DNA from: Stomoxys calcitrans
Taxonomy: Eukaryota; Arthropoda; Insecta; Diptera; Muscidae
Reading direction: 5' to 3'
Length of the DNA: 64,000 nt
NCBI RefSeq assembly: GCF_963082655.1
Contig: NC_081554.1
Coordinates: forward strand, 192,664,206 to 192,728,205
Position numbers and translations under genes: made by a program. The notes under the pieces are model-generated. The model did not search any database, had not been told where the DNA came from, and saw only the letters and a program-made list of their open reading frames with translations. Positions within the stretch are counted from its first letter, which is position 1. Each line of letters begins with the position of its first letter. Of this stretch, positions 23,467 to 33,718 are shown piece after piece.

Positions 23467-24212
23467 AATACCCACCACCATGGGCATCCCATGGGTAAAC
23501 TAACAAAGTCATTCCGTTTGCAACATCTCAAAATATTAATCTGCGACCCCATAAAATATATCTATATTCTGGATCGTCTCCACAATCTGATTCGATCTAG
23601 CCATGTCCGACCTCCCACTTTGACTACTTGAGCCCCTGGAAGCCACAAATTTCGTCCGATTTGGCTGAAAGTTTGAACATAGTGTTCTGTTACCACTTCC
23701 AACAATAGTGTCAAGTACGGTTCAAATCGGTTTATAATCTGATATAGCTCCCATATTAACCGATCTCCCGATTTGATTTCTTGAGCCCTTACACCCCACA
23801 TTTTTTGTCCAATTTAGCTACAATTTTGCACAAAGTGTTTTGATATGACTTCCAACAACTGTGTCAAGTAAGGTTCAAATCGGTCATCAACCTGATATGT
23901 CTTCCATATAAACCGACCTCCCGATTTGACTTCTTGAACCACTGGAAGACGCAATTTTTGCCGATATGGCTGAAATTTTGCATGCGGTGTTCTGTAACGA
24001 CTTTCAACAACTGTGCTGCCTTGTAAACGAGTCTCTCGATCATCCCTGTTCGGTTCCCAGAAGCTTTAATATTTGCTGGTTTGACAGAGGTTTGATATGT
24101 AAAATAAAATTATGTCCTCCAACTAAATTTGTTTTTTATCAAATTTTGTCAGAATCCTTGGTGGTGGGTTACCATGATTCGGTCCGGCCGAACTTAGCAC
24201 GCTTTTACTTGT
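23467..24212 (+). mobile_element. HINE, repeat family D, internally deleted
   Basis: Starts AATACCCACCACCATGGGC directly after the previous copy. CATGTCCGACCTCCC shows the GTCY tract has been deleted. Family-D units (GAGCCCCTGGAAGCCACAAA) lead to the family-D 3' region with GAAGCTTTAATATTTGCTGG and the end TTCGGTCCGGCCGAACTTAG, GCACGCTTTTACTTGT. Confidence 0.75.
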
Positions 24213-25000
24213 TTTGACATAGCTCCGATATAAACCGATCTTGAGTCTTGACTTCTTGAGCCTCTAGAGGCGCATTTCTCGCCCGATTTGACCGATCTTG
24301 AGTCTTGACTTCTTGAGACAATTTTTATCCGATTTGACCGAAATTTTGCACGCGGTGTTTTGTTATGTCTTCCAACAACTGTATGATTCAAATCGGTTCA
24401 TAATCTGGTATTGCTGTTCTATTAACCGATCTGGGATCTTGACTTCTTAAGCCAATAGAGCGCGCAAATCTCATCCGATTTGGCTGAAATTTCGCATGAG
24501 GTGTTTTGTTATGTCTCCCAATAACTGCACTAAATATGGTTTAAATCAGTCCATGTTTTGATATAGCTGCCATATAAACCGATCAGCTATCTTGACTCCT
24601 TGAGCCTCTAGAGGGCGCAATTTTCATCCGATTTGGCAGGAATTTTGTACAACGTCTTCTCTCATGACCTTCAACATACGTGCCTAATACGGTCTGAATG
24701 GATCAATAGTTTGATACAGCTCCCATATAAACCTATCTCCCGACTTAGCTTTTTGAGCCCCTACAAGGCGCAATCCCGAATGATCTGAAATATCATACAA
24801 TGAATTCTACAATGTTCTGCATTCTTTTATGTTTCGAATGGGACTATAACTTGATATAGCTCCAAAAGCATAACAGTTCTTATTCAATATTCTTTGTTGG
24901 TCTAAAAAGAGATACCGCACATAGACTTAGAGAAATGCGATCTATGGTGGAGGGTATAGAAGATTCGGCCCGGCCGAAATAAGTACGCTCCTACTTTTTT
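24213..25000 (+). mobile_element. HINE, repeat family B, 5'-truncated
   Basis: Begins in a unit (AGCTCCGATATAAACCGATC) immediately after the previous element's CTTGT and runs to the 3' end: GGTGGAGGGTATAGAAGATT, hairpin TTCGGCCCGGCCGAA, then TACGCTCCTACTTTTT. A TTTTA microsatellite starts at this end. Confidence 0.75.
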
Positions 25001-25085
25001 ATTTTGTTTTTTGTTTGTTTTATTTTATTTTATTTTATTTTATTTTATTTTATTTTATTTTATTTTATTTTATTTTATTTTATTC
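25001..25085 (+). repeat. (TTTTA)n microsatellite at a HINE 3' end
   Basis: About 13 perfect TTTTA units (25018-25084) preceded by T/G-rich sequence, starting at the 3' end of the HINE copy. Likely grown from the element's T-rich terminus or its TT target site (inference). Confidence 0.85.
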
Positions 25086-26394
25086 CGAATTCCTACAAAG
25101 AATGACATAGATGCCAATTTTTACAATGAAATGAAATTAGCAGTAACAATGAAACTCCCAATAAGCCATTGGTAACATTTGCTCTAAGAGAAACATCCAC
25201 GAAAGAGTGTTCCCCTGTTAACAACACCGAATGTTACTTTAACATAGTTAAGGACTCTCTTAGCTTTTGGACATCTCTTTGGCTTTTAAACATCCTTTAC
25301 ATTTCCGGTAATGTTAATGTTTTTTATGTTAAGGCAGCGATATGTCACCGGCACTACTAGCCATGTCAACATTTCCGTTTTCTTTACTATTTGCCAATGC
25401 ATGTGTGTTATGTTGCTGTTTGTGTCTTTGCTTTCCGCCACAAAGAAATTGTGTTAATTAAGATAACACGTATGATAGATAGTTTATGGTTGACAAACCT
25501 GAAAAAAAGAAAGACCGAAAACTTTCAATTAATTTGGTGGCTTTTCTTGGAATTGTGCAAAAAAAAATCCAAAGTTGCTTGGAATTGGGGTTAAGTCGAG
25601 TACTTCTTCGTTCAAAATGGAAAAGAAAAATAAACCAAAATAAACCAAGTGGCAAACGAAAGAAGAAAAATAACAAATAAAAAGAAAACACATTCTCTCA
25701 TACCTTGGCCAAAGTATTTCAAGTGCTGTTTTACTTTTTTTTGTGTGAGCTGCAATCGCCCTGATGTTCATTTGGAGTTTTCGTACAATTGCAAAGAAGT
25801 GCAAGGAAAGCAGAAAAGCCAAACAAAGCAAAGAATGGATAATGCAAACAAACTTGGAATTCCTTGAGTTTGGCTTCAAACGAAAGCAGTAGCGGCAACA
25901 TTCACAGCATTTGCAAGTTAACCTCAAATGATAGAGAGTGTATGAAAAAGAATGGCTTTAGAGCGAAAAGAAACTGGGTAAGAACATCAGCAGCAGTCAT
26001 GTGTTTCTTTTTCTTTTCATATAAATAGAAACCAAGTCGAGTAGCTGAAATAATAAGTCCTTTTGAACTTTTTAAACAAACTTAGGGCTAAGAATTTAAA
26101 AAGAGAACAACAACATTTGCTCGAATGACAATTTTTTGTCTCTATGAATTTTTAAGATTTTTTTTTAATATTGTGTTCAACCTAAAAACATCAAAAAAAC
26201 ATGTCGTGATTGCTGAAAGACGTTTTCAGAAAACATCATTACTAAAATAATTATGCGGACACATATAATAAACCTTAATCAAAAAAATTCACAGGCAAAG
26301 GTCATTGAATGAAAACCAAAAATGCATTGAAGAAAAAATTTAATATGAAAAATTTTTCAACGTAAAAAGTTAAAAAAAAAAAACAGTAAGAATA
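25086..26394. other. Unassigned AT-rich DNA
   Basis: No repeats or protein motifs recognised. A 132-codon minus ORF (25927-25529) is Cys- and Phe-rich without a family signature and is not called as a gene. Confidence 0.5.
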
Positions 26395-26930
26395 GGCAAA
26401 AGTCGGGCGGTGCCGTCTTGTAAAACCCTACACCTACTCAAGAAGTTCAAAGTGAGAGCTATATCTATTTCTGTACCAATTTTGATGGACCTCGGCGAAA
26501 ATCGGGCTATATTTATATATGAGAGCTATATCTAAATCTGAACCAATTTCTATGAAATTCACTACTCAAGTGGAAATCCTTTCTACCAAATTTCAAGAGA
26601 ATCGGTTGGCAAATGACCATTTTATTGCATTATAACTGCACATCGGACGAGCTGTATCCAAATCTGAACCGATTCTTTCAAATTTCAACAGGTTTTGTCT
26701 CTACGCCAACAAAAATATATGTGCCAAATTAAAAGACGATCGCTTTAACATTGGGACCCGTAGTTTGTATAAAAATTAATTTGGACAGACAGACGGACAT
26801 AGCTAAATCGAATCAGAAAGTGATTTTGATATGATCGGTATACTTATCAAAGAGTCGATCACTCTTCGTTCTTGGTGGTACAAATGCACTAAGTTATAAT
26901 ACCCCGTACCACAGTAGTGGTAAAATTTTC
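26395..26930 (-). mobile_element. HINE, divergent family E
   Basis: Reverse copy with a different hairpin region (AAAAGTCGGGCGGTGCCGTC) and units of GAGAGCTATATCTAAATCTG type. It ends AGACAGACGGACATAGCTAA, GATATGATCGGTATAC and ATACCCCGTACCACAGTAG, a variant of the terminal box. It has the same architecture as the other HINEs but its own ends. Confidence 0.65.
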
Positions 26931-26989
26931 ATCATACTACAAATCTTGACGAAATTTTCTAAGAAAATCAAATCAAAAATCAAATGCTT

Positions 26990-27070
26990 GCGCTGGCCAG
27001 GCCAAACAATGGACTCAACATTCAGAAGACAAAAATCTGTTTGTTCACTAAGAAGACGAAAGTTAAATAG
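26990..27070 (+). pseudogene. Tiny retrotransposon RT fragment
   Basis: The plus strand at 27011-27067 encodes GLNIQKTKICLFTKKTKVK, which matches the GLNVNPQKTEIWLFTRKTK block of the RT at 18205-19952 in the opposite orientation. A stop follows at once. It is only about 80 bp, a remnant of the same or a sister family, wedged between two HINEs. Confidence 0.65.
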
Positions 27071-27119
27071 CTGATTTCAACGGTTTTTAGTTTTTATTAA
27101 AACCTGGAGGTTATCTTAC

Positions 27120-27985
27120 CATCTTGGAATTACCATTACCAAATACAGACCGATCTGCACCATATTCAGGTCGGATATCGTGAGGCTCAGAAAAACTCAA
27201 TGTTTCAAACTTCAACGAAATCGGGTAATAAATAAAGCTTTTATTGGCTTCATACCCCTTATCGGCGGATCGATCTTTATGGCAGCTATATCTAAATATA
27301 GTCCGATCTGAACCACTCTAAGGTCAGGGAGGCTTAAAATAACCTACCGTTTTAAATTTCAGCGAAATCGTGTAATAAATGAAGCCTTTATGGCCTTCAG
27401 AACCTTCATCGACAGATCGGTCTATATGACAGCTGTATCTAAATATGGTCCGATCTGTACCATATATGTCCAAGATGTCCAATGTATATGGGTCCAAATT
27501 TCAGCAAAATTGGATAAACAATAAAGCTTTTATGACCTTCAGACCCTTTATCGGGAGATCGGTCTATATGGCAGCTATATTCAAATAGAGTCCGATCTGA
27601 ACCATATTTGGGTCAGTTTTCGGGAGGCTTAAACTACTCACTGTTTCAAAAATTCGGCAAAATCGGGTGAGATATAAAGTTTTTACGGGCATTAGACCTT
27701 TTATCGGAAAATTGGTCTATATCCAAATATGGTCCCATTAGGCCCGTTCGAGAACTCAACCAGCGTGCATTAAAAAGACGTATCTGTGCAAAATTTAAGC
27801 TCAATATCTCAATTTTTGAAGGCGGTAGAGTGAATACTCAAACGGACGGGCAGACGGATAGACGGACAGACACACTGACATCGTTAAATCGTCTTAGAAT
27901 TTTACGACGATCCGAAATATATATACTTTGTATGGTCGGAAATTGATATTTTGATGTGTTGCAAACGGAATGACTCAATGAATAT
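27120..27985 (-). mobile_element. HINE, repeat family C
   Basis: Reverse copy with about five ~145-150-bp units (GGTCTATATGGCAGCTATAT, GGGAGGCTTAAACTACTCAC). Then come ACGGACGGGCAGACGGATAG, TTTTACGACGATCC and AATGAATATACCCCC. The outermost bases are replaced by the next copy at about 27986. Confidence 0.75.
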
Positions 27986-29238
27986 ACCCCCTATCCATAT
28001 ACAATACGGATGTCGAAAAGCCTAACATAAGTCACTGTGTCAAATTTCAGTGAAATCTGATTATAAATGCACCTTTTATGGGGCCAAGACTTTAAATCGA
28101 GATAAACAATAGGTCTATATAGCAGCTATATCCTAAACTAGACCGATTTAGACCAAGTTGCAGAAAAATGTCCAAGGGTCTAACACAACTCACTGTCCCA
28201 AATTTCAGCGGCATCGGACAATAAATGCGACTTTTATGGGCCCAAGACCTTAAATCGAGGGATCGGTCTATATGGGTGCTATATCCGAATCTGGACCGAT
28301 CTGAGCCAAATTGAAGAAAAATGTCGAAGGGCCCAACACAACTCACTGTCCAAAATTTCATGCAAAAATGTGCCATTTATGGGTCCAAACCTTAAATCGA
28401 AAGATCTGTCTATATGGGAGCTATATTCGAATCTGAACCGATCTGGGTCAAATTAAGGAAGGATGTCGAGGATCCTAACACAACTCACTGTCCCAAATTT
28501 CAGCGACATTGGACAATAAATGCGCCTTTTATGGCCCTAAATCCTTAAATTGAGAGATCGGTCTATATGGTAACTATATCCAAATCTGAACCGATCTGAG
28601 CTAAATTGAAGAAAAATATCGAAGGGCTTAACACAACTCACTGTCCCAAAAATCAGCGAAATCGGATAATAAATGTGGCTTTTATGGGCCTTAGTCCCTA
28701 AATCGGCGGATCGGTCTATAAGGGTGATATGTCCAAATCTGGCCCGATCTGGGCTAAATTAAAAAAAATATGTTGAAGGGCCTAACACAACTCACTGTCA
28801 CAAATTTCAGCAAAATCGGATCATAAAGGTGGCTTTTATGGGCCTAAGACCCTAAATCGGCGGATCGGTCTATAAGGGAGCTATATCGAGATATAGGTCG
28901 ATATAGCTCATCTCCGAACTTAGCCTGCTTATTGACTAGAAAAGAATCTATGCAAAGTTTCAGATCAATATCTCTATTTGTAAAGACTGTAGCGTGATTT
29001 CAACAGACAGACGGACGGACGGACGGGCAGACGGACTGACAGACGGACGGGCCGACAGACGGACGGACAGACGGACGGACAGACGGTTGGACGGGCCGAC
29101 AGACGGACGGACAGACGGATGGACGGGCCGACAGACGGACGGGCCGACAGACGGACGGACAGACAGGCGGACGGACAGACAGACGGACAGACAGACGGAC
29201 GGACAGACGGCCCCTATCCTATGGTGTAGGGTATAAAA
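27986..29238 (-). mobile_element. HINE, repeat family A, expanded tetranucleotide tract
   Basis: Reverse copy starting mid-unit and fused to the previous one. About six ~153-bp units (CACAACTCACTGTCCCAAAT, GGGCCTAAGACCCTAAATCG). The normally short GTCY tract has grown to ~210 bp (29003-29213). The ~100 bp that usually separate it from the end are deleted, leaving only CCCCTATCCTATGGTGTAGG and GTATAAAAA. Confidence 0.8.
29003..29213 (-). repeat. GACG/GACA tetranucleotide array
   Basis: About 50 tetranucleotide units of GACG, GACA, GGCC and GACT type, all variants of the GTCY run found in every HINE here. An 80-codon ORF over it (28994-29236) reads RTDG/RRTD repeats and is an artefact of the repeat. 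Confidence 0.9.
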
Positions 29239-29921
29239 ACACTTCTTAAGTCATAACTTAGACTTCTTTCCATTTTCCCCATCCTTTAGCTGTAACTCCA
29301 TGCTGCTGCGAAAAATATCCTCTTTACATTGTTCAAGGATTTCACAGTTTAAGAATGTGAAGACAAACGACAAAATATTGCAGTTATAGTGGACATTGAG
29401 CAAATGCCAAGCCAATGCAAGCAACAACACCATGACACCAAGCAAGGAGCGATAACAGCAACAATACCAAGAACAAACTTTGGCTTCGTTAGTGACCAAA
29501 CTACACAAAGGATGTGACTGGCATATGACTTTATGCCACACAGCATGGGCTCAACTTCGTCACAAAACACACACCTAGCCATGGCCAAAACGGCCAATGC
29601 TTTCACCTATAGTTCCAAAAAAACACAAACACATACATCAATGCATGAAAAATTGAAAACGGCTGTGAGAAAAAAAAATCACTTAAGTAATGGACAGCTC
29701 CTCGCTTTTGAGAAACTCTACAATGTTTAATGCCTTTCGAATTGAGAAAGGGTCCAGCAAAGACTAAATACTTCAATGCGCCTTGCTATAACTCTTTGGG
29801 CTAACTAAGAGGGTTGCCGTTTGTAAGTGTATCAAACGATAGTTTCAACAAAAATTTAGTTTATGAAGGAATTTTCTTTAACAATTTTTTCAGAACACCA
29901 AATTTGTCTGAAAAGTTATAA
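29239..29921. other. Unassigned DNA with a possible exon
   Basis: No element ends seen. On the minus strand 29300-29251 could read as the end of a coding exon (…SMELQLKDGENGKKSKL then stop, after a TTTTTCGCAG acceptor-like site), but no partner exon was found, so it is not called. Confidence 0.4.
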
Positions 29922-30550
29922 AAGCCTGCTAAGATCGGCTGGGCCGAATCTTAGGTTCGGTTGTAGGGCAGATTTTATTCTATTGTTTGCCCAAAAAGTA
30001 ATTGCGGATTTTTCATATAGTCGGCGTTGACAAATTTTTTCACAGCTCTGTAATTGCATTCTTTCTTCTGTTACTTTTAGCTTGCTTTAGAAAAAAAGTG
30101 TAAAAAAGTATATTTGATTAAAGTTCATTCTAAGTTTTATTAAAAATGCATTTACTTTCTTTTAAAAAATCCGCAATTACTTTTTGGGCAACCCAATACA
30201 TACAAAACTGTCAAACTAGCAATCGGTTTACATGGGAGCTATATCAGATTATAGACCGATTTGGACCGTACTTAACACAGTTGTAGAAAGTCTTAACAGA
30301 ACACTTCATTTCAAAATTTCAGCCACATCGGACAAAAATGGCGGCTTCCAGGGGCTCAAGAAATCAAATCGGGCAAACGGTTTATATGGGAGCTATATGA
30401 GATTATAGACGGATTTGAACCGTACTTGACATAGTTATTGGAAGTCATAACAGAACACCAAATGCAAAAATTCAGCCAAAGTGGCCAAAAATTGTGGCTT
30501 GTAAGGGCTCAAGAAGTCAAATCAGAAGATCAGTTTACATGAGAGCTATA
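29922..30550 (-). mobile_element. HINE, repeat family D, with nested MITE
   Basis: Begins at the reversed 3' end (AAAGCCTGCTAAGATCGGC, hairpin GGCTGGGCC), is interrupted by a MITE at 29983-30196, then has family-D units (GGCTTCCAGGGGCTCAAG). It is cut at about 30550, where the RTE-type element begins. Confidence 0.7.
29983..30196. mobile_element. Mariner-like MITE, 214 bp
   Basis: Inverted ends share TTGCCCAAAAAGTAATTGCG and GATTTTT (left from 29983; right reversed, ending 30196), flanked by TA at 29981-29982 and 30197-30198. The left end has lost two bases (TTGTTTGCCC versus TTGGGTTGCCC). The interior is non-coding. TA duplication and end structure fit a mariner-group MITE. Confidence 0.8.
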
Positions 30551-30552
30551 TG

Positions 30553-33070
30553 AGGTCGATACGGGATAACTATGAGCACCACACAGGCTGCAACTTTGAG
30601 CTCCGACTTGTGTGGTGTCCATCGTTATCACCGAAAGCTTAGCTGAAAGCTACCGGGCCCATCCACAGGTTGCGGATGGCGGAAAGCTCCGTTTTTATGC
30701 GGAGTAGCTGCAAATGCGGCCGCGGGCAGTCAGCAATTTTCTAGAAAAGAGTCTAAGTGAGGAGTCAGGTGGAACTGGCTCTTAATTAAATACTGAGTGC
30801 CAATGATACTCGAGATGACAAGGCGAGTTATTGGCGCCTTCAAATAACCAATGGCCAACATCAGCGTCTGTTCCCATGTAAGGGGTGGCTTGGAGCAAGC
30901 GGCTCGCCACAACGAGGGATACGTGTGCAATCCCACAAAACCCATGTGGTTGGGACGCTGGGCCAGTAACCCGCCTCCGGAAAACTGAGAACTACTATGA
31001 GAAACAAATTAATAGTAAAAAACGGACCCCCCAACGTTGACGACCCACGCAAACAAAAAAAGGACCATGATTTGCGGATCTGCGGTTGGGGCGCTGGGCT
31101 AGTAACCCGCCCCCGGAAAACTATGTGAACTACTATGAGAAACAAAGGAATAGTAAAAACGGACCCCCCCCAACGTTGACGACCTACGCAAACGAAAAAA
31201 GGACCATGATTTGCGGATCTGCACCTTGAATGTCAGCACTCTTTATAGAGAAGGTGCAGTATACGCGCTGGCGGATGTATTGGAGAAGCACAAGGCAGAT
31301 ATTACCGCCTTACAGGAAATGCAATGGACTGGGAATGGCGTCACTACAACACCAAACGGCGACGAACTGTACTATAGCTGCCATAACATGAGGCATGAAT
31401 TTGGCTGTGGATTTGTGGTAAGTCGGAGACTGAAACACCTTGTCTCCAGCTTTACTCCAGTGGATGAGAGGCTAGCCACAATCTGCATAAAAGCCAAATT
31501 CTTCAACATCAGCCTAATTTGTGCCCATGCCCCTAAGGAAGACAACGACGAGCAGACCAAGGATATTTTCTACGAGCGCCTAGAGAGAGAATATGACCGC
31601 TGCCCATGATATTAAAATCGTTCTGGGAAATTTTGATGCGAAGGTAGGAAAGGAAGACATTTTGTGGTCCAACAGTCGAAAGGTTTAGCCTCCACGAGGT
31701 AATGTCCAGTAATGGGTTGAGGCTGATAGATTTCGGCGTGGCAAAAAACATGGTAGTTAGTAGCACCAGATTTCAACATAAAAATATTCACAAAGCCACA
31801 TGGCTGTCACCCGATCAAGACACGAGGAACCAAATTGATCACGTTGTGATAGATGGGAGGCATTCATCCAGCGTGTTAGATTAAACATCAAACCGATGGC
31901 TTTGGTACAGGCACATCTTCCTGCAGAGGCAAAGAAGGAAATCTGGCAACTGACACAGATAACATGCTGAGGATATGGAAAGAAGATTTTACCCAATTGC
32001 TAGTGTCCCACGTTGGCGGCGAAGAGGATACCGCAGAACCAATCTCTGATGATGGTATAGAGTGTTTACCTCCTAGTCAAAATGAGGTCGAAGTAGCAGT
32101 GAGCCGACTAAAGAACAACAAGGCAGCAGGAGCCGACGGGTTACCCGCTGAACTATTAAAGACCGGAGGCGACACGATGATAAGGCATATGCATCAGCTT
32201 ATCTGCGCAATCCGGCTAGAAGAACGCATACCCGATGATTGGAACCTCAGCATACTATGTCCCGTACACAAGAAAGGAGACAAGACGGAATGTGCCAACT
32301 ACAGAGGAATAAGTCTCCTCCCCATCGCATACAAGATGCTCTCGAGCGTACTGTGTGAAAGATTAAAACCTAAAGTCAATGAGATAATTGGGCCCTATCA
32401 ATGCGGCTTTAGACCAAATCAACACCTACCATCTTCGATACACCTTTACGTTCAAAGGTATTTCAAGCCATATCTGAGTTTGGTATCCCTGCAAAATTAA
32501 TAAGGTTCTGCAGGATGACACTTGCTGATACGCGTTCCTCGGTAAGAATAGGAAAGAATCTCTCCGAACCATTTAATACCAAACGAGGTTTCAGACAAGG
32601 AGACAGCCTATCGTGTGATCTTTTTAATATCCTGCTGGAGAAGATTATACGAGATTTCAGATGTGATGTGGCACACTAATCACAAGAGAACACATGCTAC
32701 TCGCCTATGCCGACGACATCGATATCATAGGTCGGTCACTGGAAGTAGTAACTGAAGCCTTTGAAAGAATCGAAAGAGAGTCAGCGAAAATGGGTCTGGC
32801 AGTAAATGGCAAAAAGCCTTGCACAACCGAGCAGATAAAGAAAATGGAGAAAGTTGGGAACCACAACTTTGAGACAGTCAGTAACTTTATCTAACTCGGC
32901 AGCGCCATAACCGAAACGAATGACACCAGTTTTGAGATTAAGCGAAGAATAATACTGGCAAACAGATGCTTCTTTGGACTAAGTAAGGAGTTTAGAAACC
33001 AGACCACCCCTCGACAGACGAAGATTACACTATACAACATCCTCTTAATGGCAACCCTGCCTAGCACTTC
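30553..33070 (+). pseudogene. RTE-type non-LTR retrotransposon, decayed
   Basis: A 5' untranslated part (30553-31205) precedes an apurinic-type endonuclease (31211-31609: MRICTLNVSTLYREGAVYAL, ADITALQEMQWTGNG, FNISLICAHAPKEDND). After a frameshift the endonuclease tail and linker are at 31620-31884. Reverse transcriptase (31964-32500) has VAVSRLKNNKAAGADGLPAE, SILCPVHKKGDKTECANYRG and GPYQCGFRPN. The catalytic motif-A region is deleted near 32430. The sequence then resumes at FGIPAKLIRFCRMTL and RQGDSLSCDLFNILL, and LLAYADDIDIIGR (32694 on) keeps YADD. The thumb region is broken by stops and ends near 33060 without a (CAA)n tail. The EN-RT order and text fit RTE-clade or CRACD2-like insect elements. 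It is inactive. Confidence 0.8.
30949..31218 (+). repeat. 135-bp tandem duplication upstream of the RTE ORF
   Basis: Two copies start at 30949 (GTTGGGACGCTGGGCCAGTA) and 31084 (GTTGGGGCGCTGGGCTAGTA). Each ends GGACCATGATTTGCGGATCT. The second runs straight into the endonuclease reading frame. Duplicated 5' promoter or leader units are common in non-LTR elements. Confidence 0.8.
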
Positions 33071-33144
33071 CTAGGGCTATAAAATCTTCTGCACCGTTGT
33101 TTTTCCCCTCCCCTACTTGGGCAGTGATGGTTCATTGGTTACGT

Positions 33145-33150
33145 TTTATT
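33145..33150 (-). terminator. Poly(A) signal for the small ORF
   Basis: AATAAA on the minus strand, about 74 bases after the stop codon of the two-exon ORF at 33224-33424. Its position is normal for a short insect 3' UTR. Confidence 0.4.
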
Positions 33151-33223
33151 GCACGCTAATCGTTTTCAGCTTGGACTAGGCTATAGGTCATCATTGGAAA
33201 TATGTGCATGTGCCAGAGTTCAG

Positions 33224-33424
33224 TTAGAGGCATTTTTTTGTTTTCAGAAACTTTACAAAAATACCTAAAACGACAACTAGGATAGACAGGAATGTCGTTG
33301 CTGCTGCGATTTTGCCGTGTCCTGGAAATGAGAAAAATGTACAGCAAGAATAAAATTCCATTTACTTGTCTAACTCACGTTCAGATTCGATTGCCTGCGG
33401 TTTGACATAAAAATGGTAAGGCAT
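33224..33424 (-). CDS. Candidate two-exon membrane microprotein, Sec61-gamma-like
   Basis: Exon 1 is 33424-33379 (ATG, 15 codons plus one base) and exon 2 is 33321-33224. The 57-bp intron has a strong donor (GTGAGT, 33378-33373) and a pyrimidine-rich acceptor (TTTTTCTCATTTCCAG ending 33322), typical of fly introns. The 47-residue product has a short polar N-terminus (MPYHFYVKPQAIESE), one membrane helix (IAAATTFLSILVVVLGIFV) and a basic tail (KTKKCL). Helix spacing K-I-A-x-A-T, ten residues, then G-x-F-V-K equals that of Sec61 gamma, the single-helix subunit of the ER translocon, but its N-terminal amphipathic helix and C-terminal tail are missing. An in-frame stop precedes the ATG. Possible identities: a diverged paralogue, an unrelated microprotein, or chance. 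A poly(A) signal follows. Confidence 0.4.
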
Positions 33425-33718
33425 TCAACTAACACTCACATAGACATACCTACTAACACATGATGTGAGTGTTGATAATTTTCATATAACATTTTTATTG
33501 GATTCCTATTTGATTTGACCTCTATGTGTGTTACACATAATGTACGATGTTGGCGCATTGTGGCCCACAGTGGGTCTAAGGGGATTATTTGTGTTTGCTG
33601 GGCAGAGCAAAAATTCTATCGATGAGCAGCGAGATTTTGATTTTCATAATCTCCCTATGGAAGAGGATTTCAAGATGGACGAGAAATTTGTATTGAGGTA
33701 GAATCCGACGTGATTTTT

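Noticed and set aside
25529..25927. 132-codon minus ORF, Cys/Phe-rich
   Set aside because: Composition bias from AT-rich DNA, no recognisable motif or splice support.
28994..29236. ORF with RTDG/RRTD repeats
   Set aside because: Translation of the GACG/GACA tetranucleotide array inside a HINE.
29251..29541. 96-codon minus ORF with a gene-like C-terminus (ELQLKDGENGKKSKL)
   Set aside because: Upstream part is low-quality, no partner exon or poly(A) signal found; the HINE begins right after the stop.
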